Below, one piece after another: positions 1 through 10,151 of a stretch of 64,000 nucleotides of DNA (within the stretch, counting starts at the first letter, position 1; each line of letters begins with the position of its first letter). The stretch spans positions 3,906,001 through 3,970,000 of the forward strand of contig OY783216.1 of the NCBI GenBank assembly GCA_963678705.1, written 5' to 3'. Made by a program: the position numbers and the translations under genes. The DNA is from Panorpa germanica. Taxonomy: Eukaryota > Arthropoda > Insecta > Mecoptera > Panorpidae. Under the pieces are notes generated by a model that was not told the DNA's origin, did not search any database, and worked only from the letters and a program-made list of their open reading frames with translations.

Positions 1-300
1 TACACCGAGCGCTTTGTGGGTGTATGTGAAACACCCAAGGGTCCAGCAAGGGATGGGCAACTGGCAGCCCCATATGGGGGACACGTCAGGTCGCAATGTC
101 CTAGTTGCCCTATTCGGACTGGCGGGCCATTACTCTACTAAACACTAGAGCCGTAAAAACATACTCGATTGTATCGATTCTTAATCCATAAGTTGCGATA
201 CTATCGATATGATGGACTCTAAGAGAATTGGACTGTTATCAAAACCACAAATATCCAATAATAATAATAATAAAATAAAATAATAATAATAATAATTATA
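1..300. other. Less AT-rich left edge followed by a (TAA)n-like tract
   Basis: The first 150 bases are clearly less AT-rich than the rest (GGCAGCCCCATATGGGGG, GGACTGGCGGGCC). An AAT/TAA-rich microsatellite follows at about 258-297. The pairing could be the 3' tail of a non-LTR element cut by the window edge, but no coding match is visible. Confidence 0.3.
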
Positions 301-446
301 GAAGTTATTAACGATAAAAGTAGCTATTTTTCCCTTTAACGATTACAGTGCAAAAGAGATGCAGGATCAAACGTTACTACTATGGCAGCTGTTGTGGACA
401 CACATTATGTTTTCATATAAGATCGTGGCATAAAACGAAAACTTAT

Positions 447-844
447 GGTGAAAGGAGACTTGGACATTTTTTCTCGCGAAATATAGATGGCGATACTGTA
501 CACTTAAATATTATCAAAAATAAAGGTTATAAAATTTATGACAAACCCTTTGAAATGTTACCAGTTATATAAAAATTGTAATTTAACTAGAAAATATAGC
601 AATATTCATTTTCAAAACTTATTTTTACGGTTCCAACTCATTAAAAGTCAGTAGAAGAAAGCTTAAAATTTAGATACGTTATTCATCTAACTAATTGCAG
701 CTTTAGATTTTGAATCGCGTTTATAGTTACTTACATAAAACGATTTAAACATAAAAAAACATGGTTTTTTTGATAATATTTAACCTGGTGTATAGTTTCG
801 CCATCTGTATTTCGCGAGAAAAATTGGCCAAGTATCGTTTCACC
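447..844. mobile_element. Foldback MITE with about 60-bp arms
   Basis: The left arm (447-510) starts GGTGAAAGGAGACTTGG and includes TTTCTCGCGAAATATAGATG. The right arm (786-844) is its inverted copy, ending CCAAGTATCGTTTCACC. The middle is AT-rich with no coding support; an ORF at 348-572 merely crosses the left arm. TTA lies outside the left end (43-45, with one extra T) and outside the right end. Confidence 0.75.
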
Positions 845-2190
845 TTAATCGTAGGATATTACAAACAAAAGTAGAACAAAATTTAAACTTTGGAATCCGT
901 CAATATCCAACCAATATTTCAATTAAGAATAAAAAAATCGGCACAAATAAATCAGTGCACAACAAAGTGGACAGGAGAGAATGAAAATTCATGTAAACAA
1001 ATAAAAATGAAATTTTCTTTAGTAAAAATCAAAATGAGGTGTTGGGGCTGTCTAAAGTATGATAATGGAGATGGAGTCCAAAAGTTGGCTTCCAAAAAAC
1101 AAGTGTGTGACGCCACAACTGAGGGTACTCCTCACTATGAAATTTAGAGCATAAGTGTTGGAATATCGATATATGTTATGCAGTAATCGCAATACATCGT
1201 TTTATATAAATTACAATCGATGTGACAGCCCTACAGTCTGGTAGACAGAACATTGTTCAAGGAAGTGGTACATATTTAGCGTGTTAAACCAACTTAGCAC
1301 TGGTTGTAAGTTTCTTTTGATTTATGCGCATTACAACTCACAACTACAAACGAATAAAAATACATAAACAAGATTAACTGGGGTACTTCTATTTATAATA
1401 TAAAATATTATACAATTTATTTGACTGCACCGTGCACTAGATGCACTAAGATTTAAAATGGAGAATTTTCATGCAATTTGTTATTTCAAATAAAATGAGT
1501 TTCATGAAAATATGTTTTTGTTCAGATATTTCATGTTTTATAAATCACTGGTGAGTAGCACGTAACATTTTAGCTTGATATGTGAAATAAATGGACTACA
1601 TTCATAGTACGTATTACTACTTTCAAAAAATATTGTAGCCAATATAATAGCGCTACTGTTTCAGAATATCTACACTTGCAGAACCTCTGGAACTATTTTA
1701 TCCATCCCACTGTAAATCGCTAAATTAAGGACCACCCAAGTTCTAATGTAGTTAGGAAATACCTTAATCTAGTTTCAAAATCTTCGTTCACATTTTTTGT
1801 AATTTTTTTTTATTTTGACATAACCTAACCTTATATCTAGCGTCGTATTACCACCGCCCGATAAATCAGCGATAACTAGCGACTGACTGAGAGAGTGAGA
1901 GTGAGAATGAACTCTCCTCCCACTCGCTTCACCCAGAACGCTTATCATTAAATCCTCGTGGAATATGAAACTAATCATTGGACGGAAATTACAAGGTTCT
2001 TCTTCCAAATTACCGGAGATTTATATTTTTGGGCAACTGATCCTAGTGGTTTTAGGATGGGCATAGAGGATAATTAGTAAAGTTAGTGTCCAGAACCAGT
2101 GCTTCAGTTTAAAATGAGTATAGGGGTTGATAATTAACAAAATGAGATATTGACCAAAACGCAACACAAACAATAGATGAAATAAAATAC
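845..2190. other. AT-rich non-coding interval
   Basis: An 85-codon ORF at 890-1147 and a 77-codon minus ORF at 1775-2008 show no recognisable domain. A patch at 1830-1960 is less AT-rich. Nothing supportable beyond that. Confidence 0.3.
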
Positions 2191-2211
2191 AAATTGAATA
2201 TACCCGTTTTT

Positions 2212-2885
2212 TATTTTATTGTTCATTGTTCGCCTTTCGGCTTTACAATCTACATTCTTAATACATACTTCTCATGTCTTCTTATTTATTCTCCTGTTTT
2301 TTTTTCTTTCCTTCTTACTATTTCCGCCATCCACCTCTTTCCTTCACTGCCTCCCTTTAATAGCTGGCCGATATTCCTTTCGCTCGCTACTTTTTCCTTA
2401 CACTCAAACTTAATGTGCTCCAGTGTTTCGTCCTCCGCTCCGCACATTCTACATTTTCTTTCCTCACTCTTTTCCCAGTATCTGTTTCTTTTTTCCTCAT
2501 TTTCCAATCTAAACCTTGCTGTTCTTCTTATGTGTTTTATGTCTTTTTCTATAAGGTACTGAGGCACATTATTTTCCCATAACCTTTTATATCTTTTATT
2601 GTAGTTACTTTTTTCTATTTTTCCCATTCTCTCCTGCTGTTGTATCTCCTTATCCCTTCTCCTTAGCTCCTCTTCCACACTTGCGCCACCTTCTCTTCTC
2701 CTCTCTGCCTCCTCGATCGCCATTCCATTCCTTTCAAAGTACTCCTTTCTCTTTTTTGGACCTCCTCCCCCCCCATTCTTTATGCTATCCTCTCTTATTT
2801 TCTTTAAAATTTTTGCTACATTATTAATTTGTAGCAAATTTTGCTCGTTTATATAATATATAAAAATACTCGTTTATATAATATA
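2212..2885 (-). mobile_element. 5'-truncated LINE with target-site duplications
   Basis: GAATATACCCGTTTTT occurs at 2196-2211 and 2886-2901, a 16-bp target duplication. On the minus strand the insert ends in a 3' tail (AAGAATGTAGATTGTAAAGC, then an A/T-rich repeat tail), which also ends the LINE copies near 14.3 and 53.7 kb. It keeps only the C-terminal part of ORF2. Target duplication, 5' truncation and tail fit target-primed reverse transcription. Confidence 0.88.
2286..2837 (-). pseudogene. LINE ORF2 C-terminal fragment with zinc-knuckle-like motif
   Basis: A 183-codon open frame, rich in Lys, Arg and Glu, carries CRMCGAEDETLEHIKFEC. This C-x2-C...H...C motif lies after the reverse transcriptase domain in several insect non-LTR families. 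The RT and endonuclease domains are absent because the copy is 5'-truncated. Related fragments occur near 3.7, 35.5 and 41.2 kb. The open frame could in principle be read through, but there is no promoter and no start of its own. Confidence 0.8.
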
Positions 2886-3694
2886 GAATATACCCGTTTT
2901 TATTATTTAGAACATTTATAATTTTCTTGATTTCTTTTTGACAGTCTTCCTGCTTTCTCATTCCCTTTTACTTGTGTGTCTTTGATCCACTGAACTACCT
3001 TATTGTAGCTTTCTTATTGTTTAGTATGTTACTTCAAATTTGGGACCGAAATATATTAAATATTTTTATCTAAAATTATTTAATTTCAATTGGCATAAAC
3101 AAGAATGTTTGTTTGAACATTAAAGAAAATTAAAACATAATCAAATATCCAAGATTTCAACTAGTTTCAATTACTCTTAGTACTTTTTTCTTTTCTAACG
3201 CCATTGATATATAATTTGACTTTATGGTTTGAATAGTTCTGAGGTTGAGAACAGATTGATGCTACAATTAATTTCACTGTTTTTTTTTCTAACTGTACAT
3301 TCTCGTAAAATTAATCTTAAACGATGACTTGTAATTTACTATTAACAATAACAAATAATTTGTGTTTGGGATTTGTATCTATGCAGGATGTATTGTGACA
3401 TTAATTTAAAGAATATCTGTTTTACACAGTGGTACACAAAGTATTGCTTGCGGGCTAAATAAATTAATATTTTTTGTTTGCCTTTTTCTAAGTTCCTAGA
3501 TGGGGGAACGATACATTAGTTGGATCCAGGCCTAACGCATTTGAATTAGACTTCTAAATTACTAAATCGTGTAAGTTATTGATTCGCCATTCGGCAGTCT
3601 CAATTTGAATGTGCTATGAACGTGTAAAACACTTTATAGCGCAAAACGATTTTTAAGATTCTAAATAGCACCACAATATTTAAGAGAAAAAGAC

Positions 3695-4135
3695 ATCAGA
3701 TTGGGAAACGAGGAGAAAGGAAACATATACTTGGCAAATAGCGAGAAAGTATGTGCAGGGTGTGCGGAACAGAGTTAGAAACATTGAAGCATATTAAGTT
3801 TTCATGTGAGAAAAAGGAGATAAGCGAAAAGAAGATTGTGCAGCTATTAAAGGGAGGCAGTGAAAGAAAGAGGTGGATAGCGGAGATAAAGAAAAGGAAC
3901 GAGGAAAGAAAAGGAATGGCAGAGTAGAAACAGGAGGGAGAGTAGCAGGAGGAGCGAAGTAGTAGCAGTTTTATTTTTATAAGGATAATTTTATATATAT
4001 TTTTTTCGTTTAGAAGGAGTGGGAATGTTTATATTTAATAAGGATCAAAAGTGAATTAAGTACAATGACATGTAAATAAATGAGTTAAGCCACAAGAGTG
4101 TGGCACTACATTTGGCAAAAAACATTAAAAATAAA
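3695..4135 (+). mobile_element. Degraded LINE 3' fragment
   Basis: Reads VCGTE-like coding remnants with stops and frameshifts around 3700-3930. A 3' UTR follows (AATAAGGATCAAAA, AATTAAGTACAATGACATG, GAGTTAAGCCACAAGAGTG, TTTGGCAAAAAACATTAAAAA) that matches the copies ending at 35.1 and 41.6 kb. It has lost all coding capacity. Confidence 0.7.
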
Positions 4136-4136
4136 A

Positions 4137-4380
4137 GGGGGCAGAGGAAGAGGAACTATGTAGGATGTGTGGCAAGGAAGTGGAAAAATTAGAACACATT
4201 AGGAGTATGTGTAAGTGAAATAGACCTGATAGAAATCTTACAGAGAAAGGTGAGAATAAAATTAATGAATGAAGTTAACTGAAAGCGAAGGGGAATTAAA
4301 GACAAGGAGATGGAGTTTAATATATAATGCTAGGATAGTTGTAAAATGGTTTATGTAATACAACAAAATGTAGTTTGTGA
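4137..4380 (+). mobile_element. Second LINE fragment abutting the first
   Basis: Immediately after the previous tail a new frame reads LCRMCGKEVEKLEHI, a diverged version of the same C-x2-C...H motif. Stops follow directly. It appears to be an independent, older insertion. Confidence 0.55.
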
Positions 4381-4980
4381 ATTTAAGTCAAACCTGACGG
4401 CACATATATTAAATTGATAAATATACATGTGACAAATAGTTTAGCACCCCTGTTGTAATCTCACAGCCTGCATAACGTACCAGAGAACGTGTGTTAGAGG
4501 GTTACACCACCCCCACCACTTCCACCACACCGTCACATCAAGCATCCACTTGAAATAAATCTGAAACATGTACCATCTGGTCCAGGAAACTCTAAAGAAA
4601 AAAATACTATTTGAGGTCTTTAGTACTTCAGTTCGGAGCTAAGTGCGGCATCGGGATCATTTTATTTGGTATTTAAAATATTTAGTTTTTTTGACATTTT
4701 CTTTTTACGTTTGTTTCAAGTTATTTATAAACGTTGAATAAATTTAAGTTTGGCTGAGATTATTTTAGTTAAGCAGCGTATGCTATTGAAAATAAACATT
4801 TTTAAAACAGCAATAAAGTGAATGTCTATGCTAAGTAAGATGTTAACTTAAAGTCATAGTTCATGTTTGGAGAAATAAATTATGTACTGTTAATTAACTT
4901 AAAAGATCATTATTCTTATTTAAAAGTTTTGTTTAATTATAAAACAAAACATTTAATAGCTATCTAAATTTATCAATGTA

Positions 4981-5567
4981 CGAGGCATGTTTTTTAAGTA
5001 AGTACCGTTTTGCGATTCCGCCTTTGCAGCGCTACGGTCGGCGTTCCGCGCATGCGCGCTGGTTACCTACATCTCTTGTCTACGCACTGACGCCATTACA
5101 GTCTGATTCTTCATTGCATACGTTGTTTACTGAGTGTTTAAGATGCCTCCGACAATCGTGAGTCCCGCCGATTGTGAAGTACGGGCTGTTATACGATTTC
5201 TTAGTGCTAAAGGCGTAAAACCGATCGATATTCATCGTGAGATCTGTGAAGTTTACGGACAAATCATTATGAGTGATGGAATGGTAAGGAAATGGGTGAG
5301 AGCATTTAAAGATGGCCGCAGCGTCTTCAAGACGATAACGAAGTCAAAACAGTTGTGATACAGTGGTTAACAAGTCAGGCGGCAGAATTTTATGAGGAGG
5401 GTATTCAAAAACTGGTGCCACGTTATGACAAGAGCCTCAATATTCACGAAAATTATGTAGAAAAGTAGATTAAGGTACAGGCTTTCATGTAAAAATAAAA
5501 TTATTGCGATATCTTTGCACGTCTTTTTTTAATTCCAAAACGGTACTTACTTAAAAAACACGCCTCG
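4981..5567 (+). mobile_element. Mariner deletion derivative (587 bp)
   Basis: TA dinucleotides (4979-4980 and 5568-5569) flank roughly 34-bp inverted repeats beginning CGAGGCATGTTTTTTAAGTA on the left and its near-mirror on the right (one mismatch, CGAGGCGTG). TA duplication and TIR length fit mariner. The interior keeps only the two ends of the transposase gene, so the element is MITE-like. Confidence 0.92.
5143..5468 (+). pseudogene. Mariner transposase with the catalytic core deleted
   Basis: ATG at 5143 opens MPPTIVSPADCEVRAVIRFL and runs through the HTH region to VRKWVRAFKDGR, the usual N-terminal DNA-binding domain. The sequence then jumps, with a frame change near 5325, to a C-terminal piece (DDNEVKTVVIQWLTSQ, then KLVPRYDKSLN, stop at 5468). 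The whole DD34D catalytic region is missing. The N-terminal frame ends at 5358. An N-terminal DNA-binding fragment could still be made, but no active enzyme. Confidence 0.88.
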
Positions 5568-5569
5568 TA

Positions 5570-6290
5570 TTTGCTTGTGAGTAGAGGAGCTAGGCGAGTT
5601 CTGGGACACTTTTGACGTTGAGGTTATATACTTTATTCTTTATTCTTGTTTCATCGAAGACTTGGTGTCCATTTTTAATACCTTTACCCAAAATGAAATC
5701 CCATTTTTTTAAATTAATTTCTTTTAACGGTTTCTACATTTTTAATAAAATTCAAATAAATAAAATAATTCTAATATAATAAGAGCCTTCTGAAAATAAT
5801 CGGTTCAATTATTTTAATAATAGAACAAAAGGCAATTATTACCCTACCCTGGGTTTGGTAATATTTGTTTCACAATTAATAAAATATGAATCTAACATTT
5901 TATGCTAGCTAGCTATGTGACGTCATCATCACATCGTGATCGATATACAACGGTTGTTTTTGTAGAACAAATAAACTGTGCATATTTAATACCCTATAAT
6001 TGAATTTATGGGGCCTTCTGAATAATTAAACAATGCATATTACACATATGAGGTATATCTACTATACCGTTTTCAATTCGATGTGTAAGAGAGACGAAAG
6101 AAAGCAAAGAATCAAAAAAATGTAAAAAAATTGTAAAGGAAATTTAAATGTTGTTATAAGGCCGTAAAGTTAGATACAATAAAATACAATACAACTATTT
6201 TTAGCGGATAAATTTTAACATCTTATGTTTATAATAATCTGTTAAACAATTTCAATTCAGGGGGGAGTAAGGTTTCAACTTTTTTTCTTT
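5570..6290. other. AT-rich non-coding interval
   Basis: No supportable gene or repeat boundary. It contains short A/T runs and one 12-bp patch, GACGTCATCATC, around 5920. Confidence 0.3.
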
Positions 6291-6296
6291 TCATTT

Positions 6297-6930
6297 TTTC
6301 ATATTTATTTATATTATTGTACAACATATTAAGTTTATTGTGTAAAAATTTGAAGTCGATTGGAGTAAAACTGTCGGAGATATAGAGTTTTAAGTCTTCA
6401 ACTCTTTGGTTTGCTTTCGTGTTACTTTGAAACTTTTGAATGCGGTTTCTCACACATAGCTTTTTCAGAGTCGGTGCCCTCTCTAGCTCAAAATCTACTA
6501 GACCGATTCTTTTGACATTTTGTACACTCTTTCTTTACATAAATGTCGATTTTTTTTTAAATTAATTTTTTTTTCATGGAAAATCGAAATTTTGCTTTTT
6601 AAGTGCTGTAAATAATTGAAAAATCAATAAAAAAAGAAAAATTCGATAGCGTTACCTGCAGAAACTTATCAACTAATGAAATCATTTTGGTTTTTGATTT
6701 CAGAAAATCCAGTGACGAGTTATGAGTGACACCGCAATGTTACTCTTTTTTGTGACGTCTGCGGAGATTCGCTGTTAATGCCTCATTTTTTGATATTTAT
6801 TTGTGAAAATTTCACAAAGTATTCTTCAAATGTCATTTTATCATGTAGTAATTATAGAAATAATTATATATTATCTGTGTCGTCAAAAACTATTATCGAA
6901 AATACGCTTCTTTTTTATCGTTTTGACCTT
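6297..6930. repeat. Dispersed repeat E, copy 1
   Basis: Shares a long collinear match with 23055-23693: CGATTGGAGTAAAACTGTCG, GATATAGAGTTTTAAGTC, GCCCTCTCTAGCTCAAAATC, CACCGCAATGTTACT and ATTCGCTGT. A third partial copy surrounds the piggyBac insertion. Terminal inverted repeats are not obvious. A 74-codon minus ORF (6229-6453) lies across the left part, is not conserved as an ORF in the other copy, and is not called a gene. Confidence 0.75.
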
Positions 6931-7703
6931 ACCCCCCATTCCGTAGTTACTGATAGCATTTGTGGTCCACAGCAAATACTTTATGGTCAAAGGAAGCCAT
7001 TAAGTCTACTAACCATTTGTCTAAGAACAAAATCAAGAAATGGTGCATTACTAATTTTCAAAGAAGTACTTTACCCAACAACGGTGTAGTAGAAAAACTA
7101 TCGAATATAGAAGAATATGTTGTATAAGCAAATTGTAGGAAACTGAGTATCAATAACTATTTTAGGACGCACTGATTTTTTTAAGATGGACCTTGGAAGC
7201 TTTAAGATACTTGGAAGCACCACACTCAAATTAACTAGAAAGATTATTTTCCATCAATTCGCTGGATTAAGTGACCTACAAATACATTTGTTGTGAGAAC
7301 AGTTACGAAACAAAATAACCGCAGTTTATCAGTTTCCAACTTATCCTATTTTGTTAACATTGAATATTTCGGAACACTCTGTTTTCAATATGACAACTGT
7401 GCACACATGAGTAGCAAATTACGAATTGTTATCACTAATTAAAAATAGACAGGTTTTCTTACATGGCGATGTAACGAAGCCTTTACATTAATTAAATGTT
7501 GAAATATTATTACGTTACATAAAAATGCTTAGTATTTAAGAACAACATTTTCCTTGAATATGAACAGAGCCAACACTATGCGCTAAACACTAAAACCGTA
7601 AAACACTAAATTAATGTACATTTTAATTTAGAATCTATATCTCCAACTGGTATATAGGAGCTCAAAATATATTGTTAAATAGAATTTCTTTGTAGCACAA
7701 TTA

Positions 7704-8006
7704 GCCCGGTCAATATAACCTTTTAAAATAACAAAAATTGCCGGAGAGCCAAATATTGGTGGAATTGCCAAGGTCAATCTTGGTCAAATGTCCAGTTGAG
7801 TACAATAGAGGAAGATTCCTGTGATTTTAATCAAGAGACTAATGACTCAGCCACATTTGAACAATTTATGAACATCCAGTAAGAGGAAGAGGAAGAAGAT
7901 GGGGATTTTTAAAACTTTATTTGTAATGGTAAACCTCAGCTCTCCACCAATATTTGGTTCTCCGGGAATTTTTGTTATTTGACCACTATTTTTAGGTTTG
8001 ACCGGA
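7704..8006. mobile_element. MITE with long inverted repeat and an acidic ORF tail
   Basis: AACAAAAATTGCCGGAGAGC with CCAAATATTGGTGGA (about 7730-7769) mirrors TCCACCAATATTTGGTTCTC with CGGGAATTTTTGTTATTTGA (about 7940-7982). The outer ends are CCGGTCAA and its mirror. The centre reads EEDSCDFNQETNDSATFEQF on the plus strand, then a stop and a run of Glu. It looks like the worn C-terminus of a transposon protein, family unknown. Confidence 0.7.
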
Positions 8007-8164
8007 TTAAATGTCCAACTTTAAAATATTGGTGATAATTGTTTTGAAAGTTTCATTTGACTTTAAAATTAAAGTAATAAATCACTAAGCAGAAATAGTG
8101 GGATAGGTGTAGAAATAGGTATCATAATAGTAATAGAATTTACGTTCTTTTTACGTTATTAAAC

Positions 8165-8206
8165 ATTTATTTTCATATTTATGAAATTGTTTAAACAAGA
8201 CTTTAT
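8165..8206 (-). terminator. Poly(A) signals of the defensin-like gene
   Basis: On the minus strand an AATAAA overlaps the stop codon (GAATAAAG), and another AATAAA lies about 30 nt further on (GAAAATAAATG). Either could direct 3' end formation. The 3' UTR would therefore be very short. Confidence 0.5.
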
Positions 8207-10076
8207 TCAGAAGGAGTGTCTTCGGGTTGTACGCAGATGCAGTCGTCATTTGCATCACAGCTACCCGCAAAGTGACCTGTTACGGTTAAGCAGTTTATTT
8301 CGCAGGCCAAAGTACCACCCAATAGGCATAGCAGGTCAGTTCTTGCCTGCGGGGAAGGACTATCTGCGACATCTGCAATGGTTATTTAATTTTGAATTTG
8401 TTAATAATGTAACATAAACATAACTTATACATATCTGTGTTTCAAACATAAAAGGTGATAACTGCAAAATCGTAGTTTTGAGTAAAAAATGGATTCAGTA
8501 ATTTCTGCTTTTCAACGTCAGATTTTTTTAGTTCATTTAGGGCCGGTTTTATGGTTTTCTATTTACTTCGGGGATTATGAAACTCGGAGTTAATTTAGTT
8601 CGGTACTTATTTTTGTATCAGGTTTTATCATTCAATTTAATTCCGTGTTAGTTAATACTGAAACAAAGTAAATAAACCGTAACGTAAACCATTCATTCTA
8701 AGGCAAGTGGTACGTAGATTTAAATGTTTATGAAATTAGAATATTTGTTTACATTAGTAAACCCAAGATAATGCCTGATTCAGTGTAATTATTGTTTTTA
8801 AAATGTCTGACAAGAGAGCACGTACGTTTAATTTTACTATTGAGGATTGCCAAGCCCTAATAGATGCGGTGGAAAGTTTCAAGGCAATTGTATCATTTCT
8901 GAAACACATACACAAATAGCTAGCGTGCATTATTTTAAGGTTATGCTTAAGTGATTTTACAGTATAAGTATATACATATAGCTGTGAGTGTTATATATTA
9001 TCTGCTACTTGAAAATTCCAACGTGTTATTAATGAGATCTAAAATCTTCAATAGAGTTGCCTTTTGGAAGCGAAATTTTGCGTAGAAATGAATATCATTT
9101 CAGTCATGCAAATAATTTGGTCTTTTTTTAATTACTTTCTTATTTCTCAACTTAGTACTATATTCGTCTAATAGCTGAACTTCCTCATCATCTGTTATTG
9201 ATAATTGATTATGGTCACTCACAAAATTCATAATAAACAATTTAATTTATTAATATTATAACCTGAATAATGCTGTATAATGACAACTAAAATATTATAA
9301 TAATGAGAGCTAAACTGGCTGAGATAGCATGATATTTTATCTCTGTTGCACACTTACTTCGGGTTATCATATTTAAAACTTGATTTGTGACGGGATTTGT
9401 TACTCCGCGATTTTAGTTCCGAGTTAACGTTAATCCTTGATGATAAAACAATTTTTATCATCATATTTTTAGTTTAATTCGAGGGTTAGCTATTTAGTTC
9501 GGTAGTAAGACGACCATAAAACCGGGCCCACGTTAAATTACAGACAAGTTAAATTATTAAACGAAATTAAAATATGTTTAAAGTATAAATTATTTATAAT
9601 ACTAGGATTTTGCACTTAACATATATAAATAGTTCAAATTACGAGAGCTCGGTGTCAACTCATACTTAAAACAAGTTGTGCCGTATAAAATGCTGATATA
9701 ACGAAATAGCACTGACTCACTTATTTTTCTATAATGTATATAGAAACGAATAAGATAAAATTCATTATCGTATCATATATGTTATTTATATGGCTTTTAA
9801 ATGGCTTTTATAACCTCTTTTAAGTATGAGTTGGCGCCGAACTTATTTATTAATAAATTATTATTAATAAATAATAAAAAATAAGGCAAAAACATGTTCT
9901 TCGGTAAATATAATGAATGTAACTTATTATTTATATTTACCAAAAGATGTGGATATTATTAATAAAAACCAACATTATTATATCAACCGTTCGTAACACA
10001 TACCTGCAACAGGAACTGCACTAGCGCCTCCAGCGGCCACCAGGACAACGACGACTAGTAATAGGACGTACTTCAT
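8203..10076 (-). CDS. Defensin-like CS-alpha-beta secreted peptide, two exons (join 10076..10004, 8372..8203)
   Basis: Seen: exon 1 (10076-10004) starts at ATG and encodes a classic signal peptide (MKYVLLLVVVVLVAAGGASA) plus four residues. It ends in phase 1 at a good donor (GCAG|GTATGTG). Exon 2 (8372-8203) follows an acceptor ending CCATTGCAG and stays in frame to TAA, giving 80 residues. Cysteines fall at 40, 48, 52, 63, 69 and 71, so the pattern is C-x7-C-x3-C-x10-C-x5-C-x-C, including CEINC, GSC and CIC. Known: CxxxC, GxC and CxC mark the cysteine-stabilised alpha-beta fold of invertebrate defensins, which are secreted and usually antimicrobial. Inferred: a secreted defensin-family peptide, perhaps with a short propeptide ending at Arg35 (SPQAR). 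Odd: after Arg35 there is no Lys or Arg and eight Asp/Glu, so it is strongly anionic; a role other than membrane killing is possible. The intron holds a Harbinger relic and a MITE, yet the reading frame is intact. Confidence 0.85.
8803..8919 (+). pseudogene. Myb/SANT-like ORF remnant of the Harbinger element
   Basis: A 38-codon ORF starting MSDKRARTFNFTIEDCQALI and continuing DAVESFK before it degrades. The start resembles the trihelix/Myb-SANT-like DNA-binding proteins encoded beside PIF/Harbinger nucleases. It is cut off soon after the first helix by a stop, so it is a relic. The family assignment rests on a short match judged by eye. Confidence 0.5.
9100..9231 (-). pseudogene. Harbinger nuclease N-terminal remnant
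   Basis: A 43-codon ORF starting MNFVSDHNQLSITDDEE, with LLDEYSTKLRNKK and ending RPNYLHD. The basic/aromatic stretch just before the stop resembles the N-terminal region of PIF/Harbinger transposases. No DDE catalytic domain follows. The same start recurs at 63716 in the second copy, with substitutions and an earlier stop. Confidence 0.5.
9625..9843. mobile_element. MITE with long TIR, copy 1 (in the defensin-like intron)
   Basis: Inverted repeats run from ATAGTTCAAATTACGAG plus AGCTCGGTGTCAACTCATAC on the left to GTATGAGTTGGCGCCGAACT on the right. The copy at 54823-55026 shares the left end, the interior (ATAGAAACGAATAAGATAAA) and the right TIR. This copy has lost the outermost right end. 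No coding capacity. Confidence 0.75.
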
Positions 10077-10104
10077 TTTACTTCAAATTGTTGAAAGAAA
10101 TTAT

Positions 10105-10136
10105 ACTGCTTTGAAGTAGATCAGCTCTTTTATATC
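10105..10136 (-). promoter_or_regulatory. TATA box and initiator of the defensin-like gene
   Basis: On the minus strand GATATAAAAG lies at 10136-10127. An initiator-like CAGT lies at 10108-10105, about 26 bp downstream of the TATA start. That is the normal spacing for an insect RNA polymerase II core promoter. It predicts a 5' UTR of about 31 nt before the ATG at 10076. The start site itself is inferred. Confidence 0.7.
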
Positions 10137-10151
10137 AAAATAATTATTTTA

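Larger units (their letters stand above)
8540..9529. mobile_element. PIF/Harbinger-type relic in the defensin-like intron
   Basis: Terminal inverted repeats read GGGCCGGTTTTATGGT on the left and ACCATAAAACCGGGCCC on the right. The subterminal parts also mirror each other (AGTTCGGTA with TTAGTTCGGTAG). It carries two convergent ORF remnants, described separately, matching the two-gene layout of PIF/Harbinger transposons (a Myb-like protein and a DDE nuclease). Both are too short to work, so the element is non-autonomous. A second copy begins at 63458. A matching 3-bp target duplication is not evident here. Confidence 0.75.

Noticed and set aside
2194..2562. Long plus-strand ORF rich in Phe, Ser and Leu
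   Set aside because: It is the antisense shadow of the minus-strand LINE ORF2 fragment at 2286-2837.
8181..8417. Plus-strand 78-codon ORF
   Set aside because: It lies antisense to the defensin-like exon 2, which has the splice site, cysteine pattern and stop.
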